A stretch of 64,000 bases of DNA from Rhyacophila brunnea (GCA_022495005.1 JAGYXB010000160.1:310001-374000), one strand, 5' to 3'; numbered from the stretch's first letter, positions 1 through 10,940 are shown. Made by a program: numbers and translations. Notes: generated from the letters alone by a model not told the origin.

Positions 1-18
1 GATGTCACATACGAGTTC

Positions 19-92
19 ACTTGGATAGGAATAAATAGTATGAAGCTGTTACTTGGATGAGACATCTTCATACTAATTATTCCTATCCAAGT
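19..92. repeat. 27-bp inverted repeat (hairpin)
   Basis: The arms at 19-45 and 66-92 are reverse complements with one mismatch and a 20-nt loop. The word ACTTGGAT recurs in the loop and twice just downstream, so this is a small cluster of direct and inverted copies of one octamer. It could be the end of a foldback element or a foldable RNA. Nothing shows that it is transcribed. Confidence 0.6.
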
Positions 93-97
93 CTACT

Positions 98-854
98 TGG
101 ATCGTACTTGGACCGTGTCAACGCGGCTTAAAAATCGGTTAACCTCAAAATAAGTCTCGGCACGGTGTAGTTCGTTTTTTCCACAGGAGGTTTGCCAATA
201 TCGGTATACTGCGCAGGCGTAGATACCGAACAAATCCTAATTGTCTCGTGAAAATTCAGAAGCTTCATGCATGCAATCTTGCAACTTGCAGGATAATACA
301 TGTTTACATGTGGATTTTCTTGTTATAGCCGCGATAAACGGGATATAATACTCAGTTGATAATGTTAACAATAATCAGTTAACCAAAAAATATCTGTCAG
401 CTTGGTTGCAATGTTGCAATACTAAACAGTCTCCTCTCATTATAATTGTCTTTTGCACCTAGCACTTCATGTTGCTTTAAATTGTGTCTGAACGGTTTGC
501 CATCACTGCCATCTGAAATAATATAGACCAATGACTCGTTCAATGGTCTCAATTTCAGAAACAGTGACCTACTTTTCTCGTGTCTGTCTCATCCAGTACT
601 TAAAGACGCATATATCTATAAGTTTATTATACCTATCTAATAGTTAACACTTATACTCATTGGATAGGGTATCGATATTGACTGGAGCAATTGTTATCAG
701 TAGGTAACAATCGCTGATAGGTACCAACGTGTATTTCTACGCAGTGGCATTTTTTTCGCGTCGTAGGTATTTCATTATTAATTATTATGTTATAGTCACT
801 AGGTAGAAACTCCATTAAAAAAACATACGAAAAATATCTAATACACTATTTTTT
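98..854. other. Non-coding stretch, nothing recognised
   Basis: AT-rich sequence with no supportable ORF. The only structure noticed is a short hairpin near 690-720 (ATTGTTATC facing GGTAACAAT). It ends at the left inverted repeat of the element starting at 858. Confidence 0.5.
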
Positions 855-887
855 ATATCGACACCTCCTACGTAGAGTATTGTAACT

Positions 888-2076
888 TCAAAATCGCAAC
901 TTTACAGGAGAGCGGTTTAAAGATACAAAAGCTTGGTGTAAGTCGACCTTTTGAATGTTTTGCACCAAATTTGGGATGTCAATTGTAAATTATAAATAGA
1001 TTTGTTTTGCATTAAAGGATATCTAATATTTTCTGTGGTTAATCAGAAAATGCAGTTACAACATTATAGTGCGGAAAAGAATTTGTTTGAAATATTGTAT
1101 AAACCACATACAATAGTTTACGGCGGAACCTCTTACATGCATTTAGTTGTATGTGATACTTATCATAATTTACGTCGTCATGGTTTTGGTGAAATATATT
1201 GTATATGTTAGATACAATCCTTCACCTAGGATTTTTTGCGTATTTAAAATCATAATTCGGTAATAACAATAATTAAAAGTTATGGTATGGGTCGTCAGAT
1301 AGGTAGGTTGGAAAAAATACTCTATATAAAATTGTTTTTTTGTCATTTAATAAAACATTACATAAATCTAAGACTTTCATGACATGATAAAAATTAAACA
1401 TACAGAAAAAAACAGAGAAGAAATAATTTCAATCAAAAATCCAATTCAAGAAAGTATGTAAATATTGAAATAAAATTAAAAGCAAAAAAGAAAAATTACA
1501 ATCACTTTAAACCAACGTTTTTGGTTAAATAATATAACAAATATCAAAGGAAAATCAAACAAGAGAATAACAATGGGTGATTAAGTGGAAGGGTGCACTT
1601 CAGGTTAAAATATAAATGAAACTGAAAAAGAAATCATTCTGCAACTATATTTTTAGTTTGGAATTAATTTTCAATTATATGATGCGAAAAAAGAAGCATG
1701 CACAATTTAAAACATACAACCCAAAAGAGATTTTTTACACTGACATATTAATTATTAAGCTGATTCCTCAGAAACTGCTGGTGGAATTTCAGTGGTAGGT
1801 ATTAACAGGTATAAAATTACTGAAAAACTCAAGATAACGCTCAGAAATGATTCCATTGTTGCACATATGCAGTAAATCATCTGTCTTAGCTTTTGAAATT
1901 GGCAATATTTGTGAATAAAGAACCTTTACCGAAAATGAAGTTTCTCGTTGCGTGTGCTATGTGTTACTTTTCACGACCATGGTCGAGTAGACAGTGCTGG
2001 ACAAGTCGCACTTGTAATTAATCTTAAACGGATCATTGTGATTTATATTAATTTGTATTAGTCCATATATGATAAT
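888..2076. other. Left interior of the TIR element, no gene seen
   Basis: AT-rich. Short open frames at 1002-1211 and 1616-1798 on the plus strand have no family resemblance and no compositional support. If the DUF7869-like gene was complete, its 3' end or trailing exons would lie here on the minus strand; I could not identify any. Confidence 0.4.
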
Positions 2077-4029
2077 TTAATAGAGCTCTGAAATCAAACA
2101 TGCTATGTGATTGATCTCTACCACATCCCCAGGTTTTCCTTCTTGTTTTGTCCATCCAACTAAACAGTACCATTCTGGAGGTGCAAAAATTTGTTTGTTT
2201 GTCGAACATCTTTCAATCAGGGCTTTAACGCAGTCCTCTTCATTTTGCGTACGTCCCCTTTCCAAAAATGTGTGCTTTACATTAACATTGTATTTATGGA
2301 CCAAATACAGTCATGTTAAAGTCATAAACAATGCGATTTCTGTTCTGGCCTATATGTTAGAGCAAAACCTGAATTCTTTTGCTTATAGACCACAATAAGT
2401 AAGCAACTCGAGTCCTCATTTGCACCTCGTTTGCCTTCAGCTTCCTGCTATATGTATCATGTAGCTACCTTTTGTGTAAATTGAAAAACTGTGAAATTTC
2501 AAACTGATAATTTACGTTTATAATAAAATGTACTTACTCAAATTTCCGTGAAGGGCATTCAAAATTTTTTGGAAGTCAAAATTCGCAGATACAATTTTGC
2601 CGTGTAATGATTGAACATCATGTTTATCAAATAATCTTAACTGACGACCAAGGTTCTTGCCATAAACTGGGAGTTGCTCCGTGGATGCTACTCGAACTTG
2701 TAAGTTTTTGAAAATGTAACATTGGACACACTGGTCCTTTTTAGGGACATAGTGACACAACACAATTTAAAATAAAATTGATACTGCCTTTCTGTTTGAG
2801 CTTTATGTGTGTATATTATGGGTTCATACCATTCATTATATAGTTTAAATAAATTGGTAAAATCCAGGTCGCCATCTAAGTAAAGTTTGCTTGATCGCTG
2901 TCGAACATAATCTGATTCGAGCGGTTGGATGGACTTAACATGGTCGGAAACACTGGTATTCATATCATCAGTTAATACAACATTGCAATTTTGGTGTCGA
3001 CTTCGTTGATCAGGTGTTAAAACGGCAGTTTCATTATCCACCTTGTCCAAAGCTGTGAATACGAATTGGTCACAAATAGAGAATGTAGCTAGAAACTTTT
3101 TTTACAGACCTTAACCAGCTCCATGTTATTTTCATTTTGATATTTCGTCAGTTGATATTTAATGGTAAAATTTCGCCACGACTGAGTTTCAGTAAAAAAT
3201 CTGCGTTGATTTTCATTTATCGCTAATTTAGCAACATATTACCACTTTTATTTCGATCACCCGAAACCTTAGCCATTATAATTGAGGTTTTTAAAAAAAA
3301 ATGATTATAAAGCATTATAAATCTCATAGTGTCTGATAACAGTACCTCTTGAGGTGATTTTTCACAAAACTAGCTCTATATTTTATAATATATCCAATTA
3401 ATTTTACTGTTAATCTTTTCGAGAGAATGTAGTCTGTTTGTATCAGCAACGCTGTCACTAGTCTCATCATCGTCACAAATAATGTCTAAAAGTTCCATTA
3501 TCATATTTTAATCAGCACCTGAAGGCAGTGATGACTCTGTAAAAAGCAAAACAACTAAATAAACATGAATTTATAAAAGTTATCACGCGTATAATATTGC
3601 AACTAAAATTGTATGTCGCCGTATAATATGATAAGTACTACATACAATATATTTTACTAAAATAAGCACGACGTAAATTATTATAAGTGATAGATACAAT
3701 ATTTTTTTTCAGTTTTTTCCGACGTAAAATATGGTAAATATTACATACAATAATAGTTACACGCAAAGAAACGACGTAAACAATGGTAAGTATAACTTAC
3801 GATACTTTTTGTTGTCGTACGAGACAAAGATTAAAAATATTAACTTACCTTGAATCCTAAAGTCACAGTTTCCCTGGGTAGAATTTATTTCGTCCATTGT
3901 TGTTTTACTATTATTATCCGTTTCTATAATATTATACGCTGTACTATTAATTGTCCCATCTGGCCTAATCACACATTTTTGTGCACGCATAGATTTTCTA
4001 TCAATTTTTGTATTCTTGACACTAAAGTC
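2077..4029 (-). pseudogene. DUF7869-like multi-exon gene, decayed
   Basis: Four exon-like blocks read on the minus strand. Block 1, 4029 to 3849, follows a CCCCTACAG acceptor and ends at a perfect GTAAGT donor. Block 2, about 3536 to 3410, follows a pyrimidine-rich TTTTTACAG acceptor and contains a stop. Block 3, 3053 to 2538, follows TATTCACAG and ends at GTAAGT; it encodes DHVKSIQPLESDYVRQRSSK, then in another frame VPKKDQCVQCYIF and ANFDFQKILN. Block 4, 2304 to 2077, encodes KHTFLERGRTQNEEDCVKAL. From memory these motifs, in this order, match the DUF7869 type of multicopy animal proteins (HxKSxxxxESxYxR, KKDxCxxC, then HTFLExGHTQNExD). A frameshift near 2765, the stop in block 2 and a stop just before 2304 show it is broken. 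The family's function is not known to me; a role as transposase is inferred only from its position between inverted repeats. Confidence 0.6.
3595..3810. repeat. Imperfect tandem repeats, about 60-bp unit
   Basis: Three to four degenerate units each begin near GACGTAAA and contain an AT-rich stretch ending in ACATACAATA-like words (around 3605, 3668, 3720 and 3772). They lie between blocks 1 and 2 of the broken gene, so in an intron. They could be transposase-binding iterons or just low-complexity drift. Confidence 0.45.
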
Positions 4030-4167
4030 CTGTAGGGGCGAATATATTGCGCAATATTTGTTGACATTGTCTAGATCTCTTCATGATGGTATTTAATATT
4101 TACCAAACCATACAAAAATACAATATAACCGAAAGTTCACAGTGGTAGCGGTGTGTCACCTCCCGTC

Positions 4168-4275
4168 CGAAGTGAAGTATTGTAATTAGCAGTAACAATA
4201 CACCCGCGCGGCAAGATCTCCGCGCGTTTCCCGTGTATAGTATTGCCAAATACGTTACCATACTTCACGTCGGAA
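4168..4275. repeat. Hairpin with GC-rich loop
   Basis: TCCGAAGTGAAGTATTGTAA near 4168 faces its near reverse complement at about 4256-4275, with two mismatches. The loop holds a smaller GC-rich inverted repeat (CGCGCGG facing CCGCGCG). It stands out from its AT-rich surroundings and lies upstream of the broken minus-strand gene. Confidence 0.5.
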
Positions 4276-4377
4276 AAATTTCAAGAAATTTGAGATACAA
4301 TAATATGCAATGCTTGAAAATCGCACTTATAATACGAATTTTGAAATTCTGTAAATGGCATCATATGTAATACATAC

Positions 4378-4960
4378 CAGTGGCGAAGGGTGGAGGTAGG
4401 CTGTTAATATTCGCTATAAATAGTTCACACTAAACTTTTTTAGTCATATGTATTTGTTTTTATTGAACTAAGACTACAATTTACAGACGGTGTTAGTTAC
4501 TTTTAAAAAATCAATTAAACCATGCCTAAACGAAACCATAATAGTTTTGGTCTAATTTGGGCAATACGACAAAATTGTGCACACTTTTTCTTTCATAGTT
4601 ATTTGTTTTCGTTGGATTAAAAATACATATTACACATATTTTTGGTTATTTTTTTTAATTCATTAAGCCCTGCCTAAACCAAACTATAATAAATAAAAAA
4701 TATTATTATATGTATAAAATATTCAAAGTTATGTATGATTTAATTGTATAATGTTAGATATTTTATAGATAGACATGTATTTTTTGACTATTATCTATTA
4801 TGGCTTGGTTTCTCAGGGTTTAATTAAATTTTAAAAACAAACCAACACTATCTGTAAAATGTAGTCTTATTTCAATGAAAACAAATATGTATGTCTGAAA
4901 AAGTTTAATGTGCACTGTTTATGACGGATCTTAACAGCCTACCTCCACCCTTCGCCACTG
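4378..4960. mobile_element. hAT MITE, family B, copy 1
   Basis: The TIR begins CAGTGGCGAAGGGTGGAGG and ends with the reverse complement, finishing in CACTG. Perfect 8-bp target duplications ATACATAC at 4370-4377 and 4961-4968 mark it as hAT. It is 583 bp and non-coding. Related copies lie at 16657, 25699, 32409, 41309 and 56907, and a divergent relative at 36784. Confidence 0.9.
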
Positions 4961-5186
4961 ATACATACTATGGATACCAAAAATGAAAAAAAGTGAAAAA
5001 CGTCATTTTGTTAGTTACAATATTATACGTAGGAGGTGTCGATATTATTCAACGAATAAGTCACAAGATTTTAAAATGTAACATTCCTTATGAAATTTCC
5101 TTCAAGCTTATTTTGTCCAGAAAAATTTCTTCGATGTCTTTATTTTAAGACATATACCTAACTATTTTCCTTTTAATAATAATTAT

Positions 5187-5400
5187 TTGTCAAACGATTA
5201 CTTTCCGACTGCCTTTCTACAAGGCATGCTCACTTTTCACTCTTTTGAATCTCGTAGGTCACTTCTGCTCTTGAAACATTTTTGCCTCCTTTCACGAGGG
5301 ATGGTTTCCAATACTGGCATCCTAAAGAATTTAAATTTATATGCGTCCGTTAATTACCATGTAGACGGATGAGGGTTTAACTCTATATTGACTCCGTAAT
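5187..5400 (+). mobile_element. LINE 3' fragment (same family as 35040-35620)
   Basis: The plus strand reads LQGMLTFHSFESRRSL, then KNLNLYASVNY. The same text appears on the minus strand at 35152-35520 as LQGILAFHSLEARRSL and NFYAPVNYMRGRSHDQF. It is the end of a non-LTR retrotransposon ORF2, out of frame in places and truncated at both ends. There is no RT core here. Confidence 0.65.
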
Positions 5401-5529
5401 TTTTATCTCTCACAAATTTACAGCCAGTCAGCTTAGTCTGATTAACTCTGACCCTTTTGATCATACAGGTCCTCTATTTTGTAACTAAGTACTTTACACT
5501 ATCGAGATTCATTTCTAGTGATAATTAGT

Positions 5530-6072
5530 GTGGTTTCTAGTTGTCAAATGTGATACCTACCTGAACTGAACTAATCCTTTGGCAAGTTCATCCGGTTATT
5601 TGGTCGAATGAGTCATCTTATTTGTTAATCTGTTATGGTGTACCGTTTGAAGTATTCTCTCTAATAATTGTTGATTAATCTCTGTGAACACTGAATAAAT
5701 ACTAAAACCGGTGTTTTTATTTTTATATATGAAAAACATACTAAGTATACAATATAATAAATGTACGTATTGACTTAAGGTTGCTATAAAATGGTGTTTT
5801 AAAAATATTTATATTTATTAAGTTATAAGTTATATTTTTTACTTCATACTTTTTTATAATATGTTTTGATGAATACTGGTTAGCTATATATACTGGTTAG
5901 CTAATATACTAATTAGCAAAAACACAATTTCGTGCAGCCCGTAAGCATTGGGTTAAATAAGAAAGACCAAATACCGGTATTGATATATTATTCTTTCAGT
6001 ATTGCAATCTCTAGCTAGAGTCTAGATGGAAGCTTCCTACGCAGATTTTCTTACAAATTACATATTGCAACG
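5530..6072. repeat. Repeat family F, copy 1
   Basis: This block recurs at about 6490-6910 in the same orientation with high similarity. Shared landmarks are GATACCTACCTGAACTGAAC, GTTTGAAGTATTCTCTC, TACCGGT-containing words and TATTGCAATC. A family A repeat separates the copies. No coding sequence is seen. Confidence 0.7.
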
Positions 6073-6073
6073 T

Positions 6074-6486
6074 CATGTCCGGAAACTTGTACGTATGCAG
6101 TTCGCCGTATCACACTTCACGTGAAATGTTGTATCGGAAATATATCGCCGTATATTAAAGACCGTCCAACCTCTTTGGGTCGTATAGTACTGATATAAAA
6201 TTCATGTCTAAATAAAACTCGACTCTTATCAATTTACAATTTACAGGAAGCCAGCAGCAAAGAAATTTTGAAAAAAAGCTAATATACTGGATTATTTGTT
6301 AGGTTTGGTTAGGTTTTCATTTTTGAATAAATGAATTTTGTCAAAATCAGCTATGAAAATTGATTTAATGTTTATATTGAATCTAATAAAATTAGAGACC
6401 GTATAGTATACGGTCATCTTTTTCCTATAATAAAGCTCACGGCGAACTGTGTCACAGTGAAATGTTTTACTTACAATTTACATGTA
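6074..6486 (+). repeat. Repeat family A, copy 1
   Basis: A roughly 400-bp non-coding repeat carrying CAGTTCGCCGTAT near one end and its inverse CACGGCGAACTGTG near the other, with CCAACCTCTTTGGGTCGTAT inside. Other copies lie at 8801-9132, 26758-27139, 50341-50680 and 51276-51727. The inverted subterminal words suggest a MITE. It sits between two copies of family F. Confidence 0.75.
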
Positions 6487-6489
6487 GCT

Positions 6490-6910
6490 GTCTAATGTGA
6501 TACCTACCTGAACTGAACTAATCCTTAGAATTCATCTGGTTATTTGGACTAGCGAGTCATCTTATCTTTTTAATATGTTTTCGTGTACCGTTTGAAGTAT
6601 TCTCTCTAATAATTGTTGATTAATCTCTGTGAACTCTGAATAAATACTAAAACCGTAAGTGTTTCTATTGTTATAAATAAAAAACATACTGTACAATATA
6701 ATAAACTTTAGGTTGCTATAAAATAGAGTTTAATAGTATATTTATTGATAAATACCTTTTTTCTATAATATGTTTTGATAAATACCGGTATTCAATAAAA
6801 AAAATACCGAAATACCGGTGTTGATATATTATTTCGGTATTGCAATCCCTAGATGGAAGATTTCTACGTAGATTTTCGTACAAATTACATTTATTGCAAC
6901 GTAACCAATA
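6490..6910. repeat. Repeat family F, copy 2
   Basis: Direct copy of 5530-6072 with some deletions. It ends at the same TTGCAACGT word as copy 1. Confidence 0.7.
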
Positions 6911-7205
6911 ATTATTGTCAGAAGCGTCACCTGTTATTCTGAATAAACACATGATTCGGAAGAACATGTCATATTATTCAAATATGTAAATAATATAAAT
7001 TACAAATTAAAACAAATTTACATAGGTATATCCATTTAAATTGTTCTTCAATAATAGGACTATGGCTGCGCATTATTTATGAATTGCGTAGTATTCATTT
7101 AACTATGAGAATATTACAACGTTTTTCGGTACTGTTCGGTTATACGGAATACAGTGGAAAACGCATTTTGAAAATAGCCGATAAACTGGATTAATTACCG
7201 GCAAT

Positions 7206-7580
7206 TAATTGGACGGCAAATAATTTTCAACTATAGGCGCGACGAAGTTTTGGACTCGCTGGCAGTCTGAGAGCGAACGTCGAGGTGTCAATACGTCAAT
7301 TTATTACGTGATGGCGACGGAGGTATTAATTCTTAAATCGTGTAAAGATGACTAAAAACATTACCCATTTACTTTAAAAAGAAAAGATGTCAATGAATAT
7401 ATTACTATTGTTACTAATAGAAAAATAAACAGAACATTAAATGGACGCATGTTGGATTTAAATGACAGATTATATTTCGGTCGGCATGCGTCATTTGTAC
7501 CCGCGACCCGCAATCCTCGCATCGCCTAGCCACGATCTTTTTAGACCATGTCTCAACTGAGGTACTCGTATATAGCCTTA
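7206..7580 (+). repeat. Repeat family C, copy 1
   Basis: Starts GGCAAATAATTTTCAAC and ends near GTCTCAACTGAGG. It matches 63283-63645 along its whole length, including ATCGTGTAAAGATGA and TAAATGGACGCATGTTG. It also matches both halves of the palindrome at 20589-21145. Non-coding. Confidence 0.7.
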
Positions 7581-7582
7581 AG

Positions 7583-7850
7583 TAGAATTGAATTCATTTT
7601 CAGTTAATTCTGTTTGTATGAAAAGTTATTTCGACACCATTATTGGTTGCTAGTGGGGTCCTAGCAACTAAATTATTAATATATACGTGCGTTACTATGG
7701 AAATCAATATGACATGTCAAAATGACATTTCAGTATTATTTCTATCAAGTACAATTTTTTTTGATCGTAGTCAAGTCAAGTTTATATGATTCAAAAGAAA
7801 ATTTAAAAAGTTATTTTTATCTTGTAATTATTATATTATAATGTTCAAAC
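7583..7850 (+). repeat. Repeat family D, 3' part
   Basis: Matches the right half of 62411-62843: GAATTGAATTCATTTTCAG, ATTATTGGTTGCTAG, CGTGCGTTACTATGG, then the tail ending TTATCTTGTAATTA. The left half of D is missing. Confidence 0.65.
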
Positions 7851-7864
7851 AGTTGGGACTATAA

Positions 7865-8502
7865 CAGTGGTGGCGAACCTATGGCACGTGTTTGAAGAGA
7901 GAAAAAAATACCTATAATAATAAATTACAGATCGCATTGTATAAAAAATAGCAGGCAAATAATCTTCAAGAATAAGCATAACGTTTAATTTTAATATATA
8001 ATTGCAAAGGTCGGTACTTAGACTTTATGCGTCATATATAATATTATCGCAGTAACCTCATCAGGCGGCGGCGAACCTCTAATTTTCATCGATTTACAAT
8101 GCTTGAGACCACTGTAGCGAGAGAATGCCTCATTTGATCGGAGTAAATCTGGTGTCAATCTGTGCGTAAATAACTAAACTAATTAATACATTAACAACAA
8201 TTTCATTTCTACTCACAAAAAATGACTGCACCGAATAAGAAACAAAAACTTGGTGAAGCTAGTACCTAGTAGTAATTCTGGCAAACAGTTTCAAAATTAG
8301 TGGACCGAAATGTATGGCGTAATTGAAAAAAGAGCTATAATTATGTGTGCTATGCTTTGTGAGTGGTACCTAAAATATCATCATTTTTAAATAGGATTTT
8401 TAAAAACTATTTTTTCCCTTTAGTAGGCACGTTAGATAGTTGAAAAATAATATATATTTGGGAAATTTTGGTACGCGTACGTAAAAAGGTTCGCCAACTC
8501 TG
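7865..8502 (+). mobile_element. hAT element remnant, BED-like start of transposase
   Basis: Begins CAGTGGTGGCGAACCTATGG and ends GGTTCGCCAACTCTG. It is flanked by the 8-bp repeats GACTATAA and GACTATCA (7 of 8 match). At 8222 an ATG opens MTAPNKKQKLGEAST, which then hits stops; shifting frame gives a WTEMYGVI...IMCAMLCEW-like text typical of a hAT N-terminus before a BED zinc finger. The transposase core is deleted, so the copy is non-autonomous. Confidence 0.75.
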
Positions 8503-8587
8503 GACTATCACTACAATATTTGTTGAATTAGTACCTAATTATTAAAAATAATATTTAGTATAATATATTCGCATTGAAATATCTTTT

Positions 8588-8665
8588 TCGTCTTTGTCCA
8601 TGCCCGCTTATTAGTTGTAGCATATGGACACCACGTGGTGCTTCCAAGAATCCTTGTAGTAACAA
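8588..8665 (-). mobile_element. Short LINE 3' end fragment
   Basis: Contains GCATATGGACACCACG and CTTCCAAGAATCC, which also occur at 21750 and 48640 at the end of a longer RT fragment. Only the last part of the ORF remains. Confidence 0.55.
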
Positions 8666-8800
8666 ACCGCCCTCCTGCGGGTATCAATTAACCACCGTAG
8701 AAATTACAAATATAATATAATATTTTTTTACACAACGCGTGTGCAGGGAAAAGGTTTGGGAGTATTTATAACGCGTCTAAATATGGTTTCATGGAACTTG

Positions 8801-9132
8801 TACATATTACATTTCACCCTAGCACAGTTCGCCGTGAGCTTTCTTAGTGGCAAATTCATTTTGGCTCATTTTGGCAAAATTCACGAATTCAAGAATGAAA
8901 ACCTAACCTAACCTAACTAATAATCCAGTATATCGGTTATTTTCAAAAAAAATTTGCCGCTGGTTTCTTGTAAACTGACAAGAACCGTGTTTTATTTAGA
9001 TATGAATTTTATCTCAGTACTATACGACCCAAAGAGGTTGGACTGTCTTTAATATACGGCCATATATTTCCGATACAACATTTCGCGGTGAAGTGTGATA
9101 CGGCGAACTGCACGTATAAATTTCCGGGCACG
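8801..9132 (-). repeat. Repeat family A, copy 2
   Basis: Reverse orientation of copy 1, from CACAGTTCGCCGTGAGC to GGCGAACTGC and CCGGGCACG. It abuts the R1-like LINE fragment on its right. Confidence 0.75.
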
Positions 9133-9135
9133 TCT

Positions 9136-9248
9136 AAATATACCTTGGTGACAAACCCTAGATTCTTCTGGATAAGAAGTCACACAGGGATAGCCGGAAA
9201 CGAGGAAGTTTATAAATACGCCAAACAAGCCACAGCAGATAAAAGACC
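9136..9248 (+). pseudogene. R1-like LINE, RNase H fragment left of Gypsy
   Basis: Reads FFWIRSHTGIAGNEEVYKYA on the plus strand. This matches the RNase H block FxWxxSHxGIxGNExxxxxAK of I- and R1-type non-LTR retrotransposons, with the usual A-D positions of the Asp degraded to V-Y. The reading stops where the Gypsy LTR begins and resumes in the same LINE at 15216, so the element was split by insertion. Confidence 0.75.
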
Positions 9249-9879
9249 TGAGGGTGGAAGTAGTCCGCAGACAGTGCAATGTGTAGATAGCAGTTAAAAC
9301 CTAAAAATTACAACATTTTAATAATTCAATATTTTTAATAATCAGCAAAACACTGCCGTGAGAACGGACATATGATCACCTCCCGCCGGCTGAAGAAATG
9401 CTTAAGTGCCGGGTGTCAGTTGTCCATCACAGGAATGAACGAGTAAACAGTGCATTCCTGTCATTGTGTCGTGTGAAATCCATTGTTGGACTGATAACGT
9501 TTGTACCTTAATCAAATTTCGCAGACAAAATCCCAGGAATCTATCCGCAGTGTGAGAACAAAACAATAAATTTACCCACGCTGTGGATAGCATTTTCTTT
9601 GTCTACTTTCAATATAAAAACAGACGTGGCAATCCAACAAGAACTCAGTACCTTAAATTCGCTCGTCTTAATAACACGCCGCTCGCTTCAACGTTAAAAC
9701 AACTTTTATCACAAACACTATCGTCGTAATCTAATTTATAAACTTTGTATTATTCAAGCTGTAAATTGAATCTGTAATTTGTGTTAAGGGATAATAAATT
9801 TGGGGAATTACTTTTATACGCATCAAAACCTTCTGATTTTATTCATCACCTACCCCTCATCACACCATCCCTTGCAACA
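9249..9879 (+). repeat. 5' LTR
   Basis: Starts TGAGGGTGGAAGTAGTCC and ends CCCTTGCAACA. A TATAAAA box is at 9613-9619 and an AATAAA polyadenylation signal at 9793-9798, so U3 would be the first 380 or so bases. Length equals the 3' LTR exactly; differences are substitutions only. Confidence 0.96.
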
Positions 9880-9880
9880 G

Positions 9881-9895
9881 TGGTGACCCGTAAAG
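9881..9895 (+). other. Primer-binding site
   Basis: TGGTGACCCGTAAAG follows the 5' LTR after one base. The leading TGG complements the CCA end of a tRNA; the matching tRNA would end CGGGTCACCA. I do not assign the tRNA species. Confidence 0.8.
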
Positions 9896-10067
9896 TAAAA
9901 TTCAATTCATTCATTTTCATTTTACAGACTTCGTTTAATTTTTTTATTAACTACCATTTTACTGTGTTTGTGAGAGAATTATTTTTTCGTTGGAGCTCGT
10001 TTTCCCGCGCAGTTTTCAACATCCGTTTTCCCGCGTTAATTTTCTAAAATTCACTTGCCTTGTCAAG

Positions 10068-10940
10068 ATGCCCAATGGACAGTTCTCCAGCGGGTATGGC
10101 AGCAATGCCGGAGGAGAAACGACAACACCAGCACCAGCCCAGCAGACCACACCTCAGATCAGCCGCGTGGCAGTGAGGATCCCACCATTCTGTCCAGAAG
10201 ACCCGGAAATGTGGTTCTGCATGGTGGAGCGAAGCTTCGAAGCAGCTGGCGTCACGACTGACGCGACCAAATTTGGATACATCCTGGGAGCGTTGGAATC
10301 TCGTTACGCTTCAGAGGTTCGAGACATCATCCTTAACCCACCTCGTGAAGGAGCCTACGAGCACCTCAGGACGGAGCTGACGAGAAGGCTGAGCTCTACC
10401 CAGGAGCAGAAGACCAGACGACTACTGGAGCACGAGGAAGTTGGTGATCGCAAACCATCACAGTTCTTGCGCCACCTACGTTCTCTCGCAGGAGCAGCCG
10501 TTACTGATGACATCCTACGCACGCTTTGGATGGGTCGCTTACCACATACTATGCAATTGGTACTGGCGACACAGAAGGACGCGGATCTCAACAAGGTTGC
10601 AGACTTAGCTGACGCCATGGCAGATTCCACATCAAAGGCATCCATTGCTGAAACCACGATGGAAGACCTGTGCGGTATCAGCAAGCTGGTGATCACCTTG
10701 CGGGAGGAAATCTCAACTCTTCGCGAGGAGCTCTCCAAAGAGCTCGCAAGAGGAAACCGACCATCAAGGCCACGTCACCAGTCACAATCAGCCAGCCAAA
10801 GGAGGAACCATTCCCGACCGCGAGACCAAAGCCACAGCAAACCTGGCATGTGTTGGTATCATCGTAGATTCGGCCAAGATGCGGAGAAGTGCGTCACACC
10901 ATGCACCTTCAACAAGGGAAACGCCACGGGCAGTCGCTAA
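10068..10940 (+). CDS. gag: Gag polyprotein of the Gypsy element
   Basis: Encodes the structural protein that packages the element RNA into virus-like particles in the cytoplasm. The start at 10068 ([16 protein letters not shown]) is chosen over the in-frame ATG at 9990 because the extra 26 residues are AT-rich-encoded and unlike Gag; neither start is proven. The middle carries the Gag core ([19 protein letters not shown], then [22 protein letters not shown] text) typical of arthropod Gypsy elements. A basic stretch near the end is followed by [18 protein letters not shown], the single Cys/His knuckle-like motif of this group. The ORF overlaps pol by 52 bases in the -1 frame and looks intact. 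Confidence 0.9.
   Translation: MPNGQFSSGYGSNAGGETTTPAPAQQTTPQISRVAVRIPPFCPEDPEMWFCMVERSFEAAGVTTDATKFGYILGALESRYASEVRDIILNPPREGAYEHLRTELTRRLSSTQEQKTRRLLEHEEVGDRKPSQFLRHLRSLAGAAVTDDILRTLWMGRLPHTMQLVLATQKDADLNKVADLADAMADSTSKASIAETTMEDLCGISKLVITLREEISTLREELSKELARGNRPSRPRHQSQSASQRRNHSRPRDQSHSKPGMCWYHRRFGQDAEKCVTPCTFNKGNATGSR

Larger units (their letters stand above)
858..5042. mobile_element. Putative 4.2-kb TIR transposon with DUF7869-like gene
   Basis: Sequence at 855-887 is repeated in inverted orientation at 5013-5045 with 31 of 33 bases matching; both arms carry TCGACACCTCCTACGTA. Taking TCGA as the outer end puts a TA dinucleotide on each side (856-857 and 5043-5044), as expected for a TA target duplication. 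The interior holds a broken minus-strand multi-exon gene (2077-4029), an AT-rich repeat array (3595-3810), a hairpin (4168-4275) and a nested hAT MITE (4378-4960). The gene lies well inside and reads towards the left end. Without the nested MITE it would be about 3.6 kb. I do not recognise the TIR. Alternatively, two unrelated solo termini happen to face each other. Confidence 0.55.

Noticed and set aside
1002..1211. 69-residue ORF
   Set aside because: No family features, AT-rich codons, no partner exon; chance ORF.
10355..10738. 127-residue minus-strand ORF
   Set aside because: Shadow of gag.
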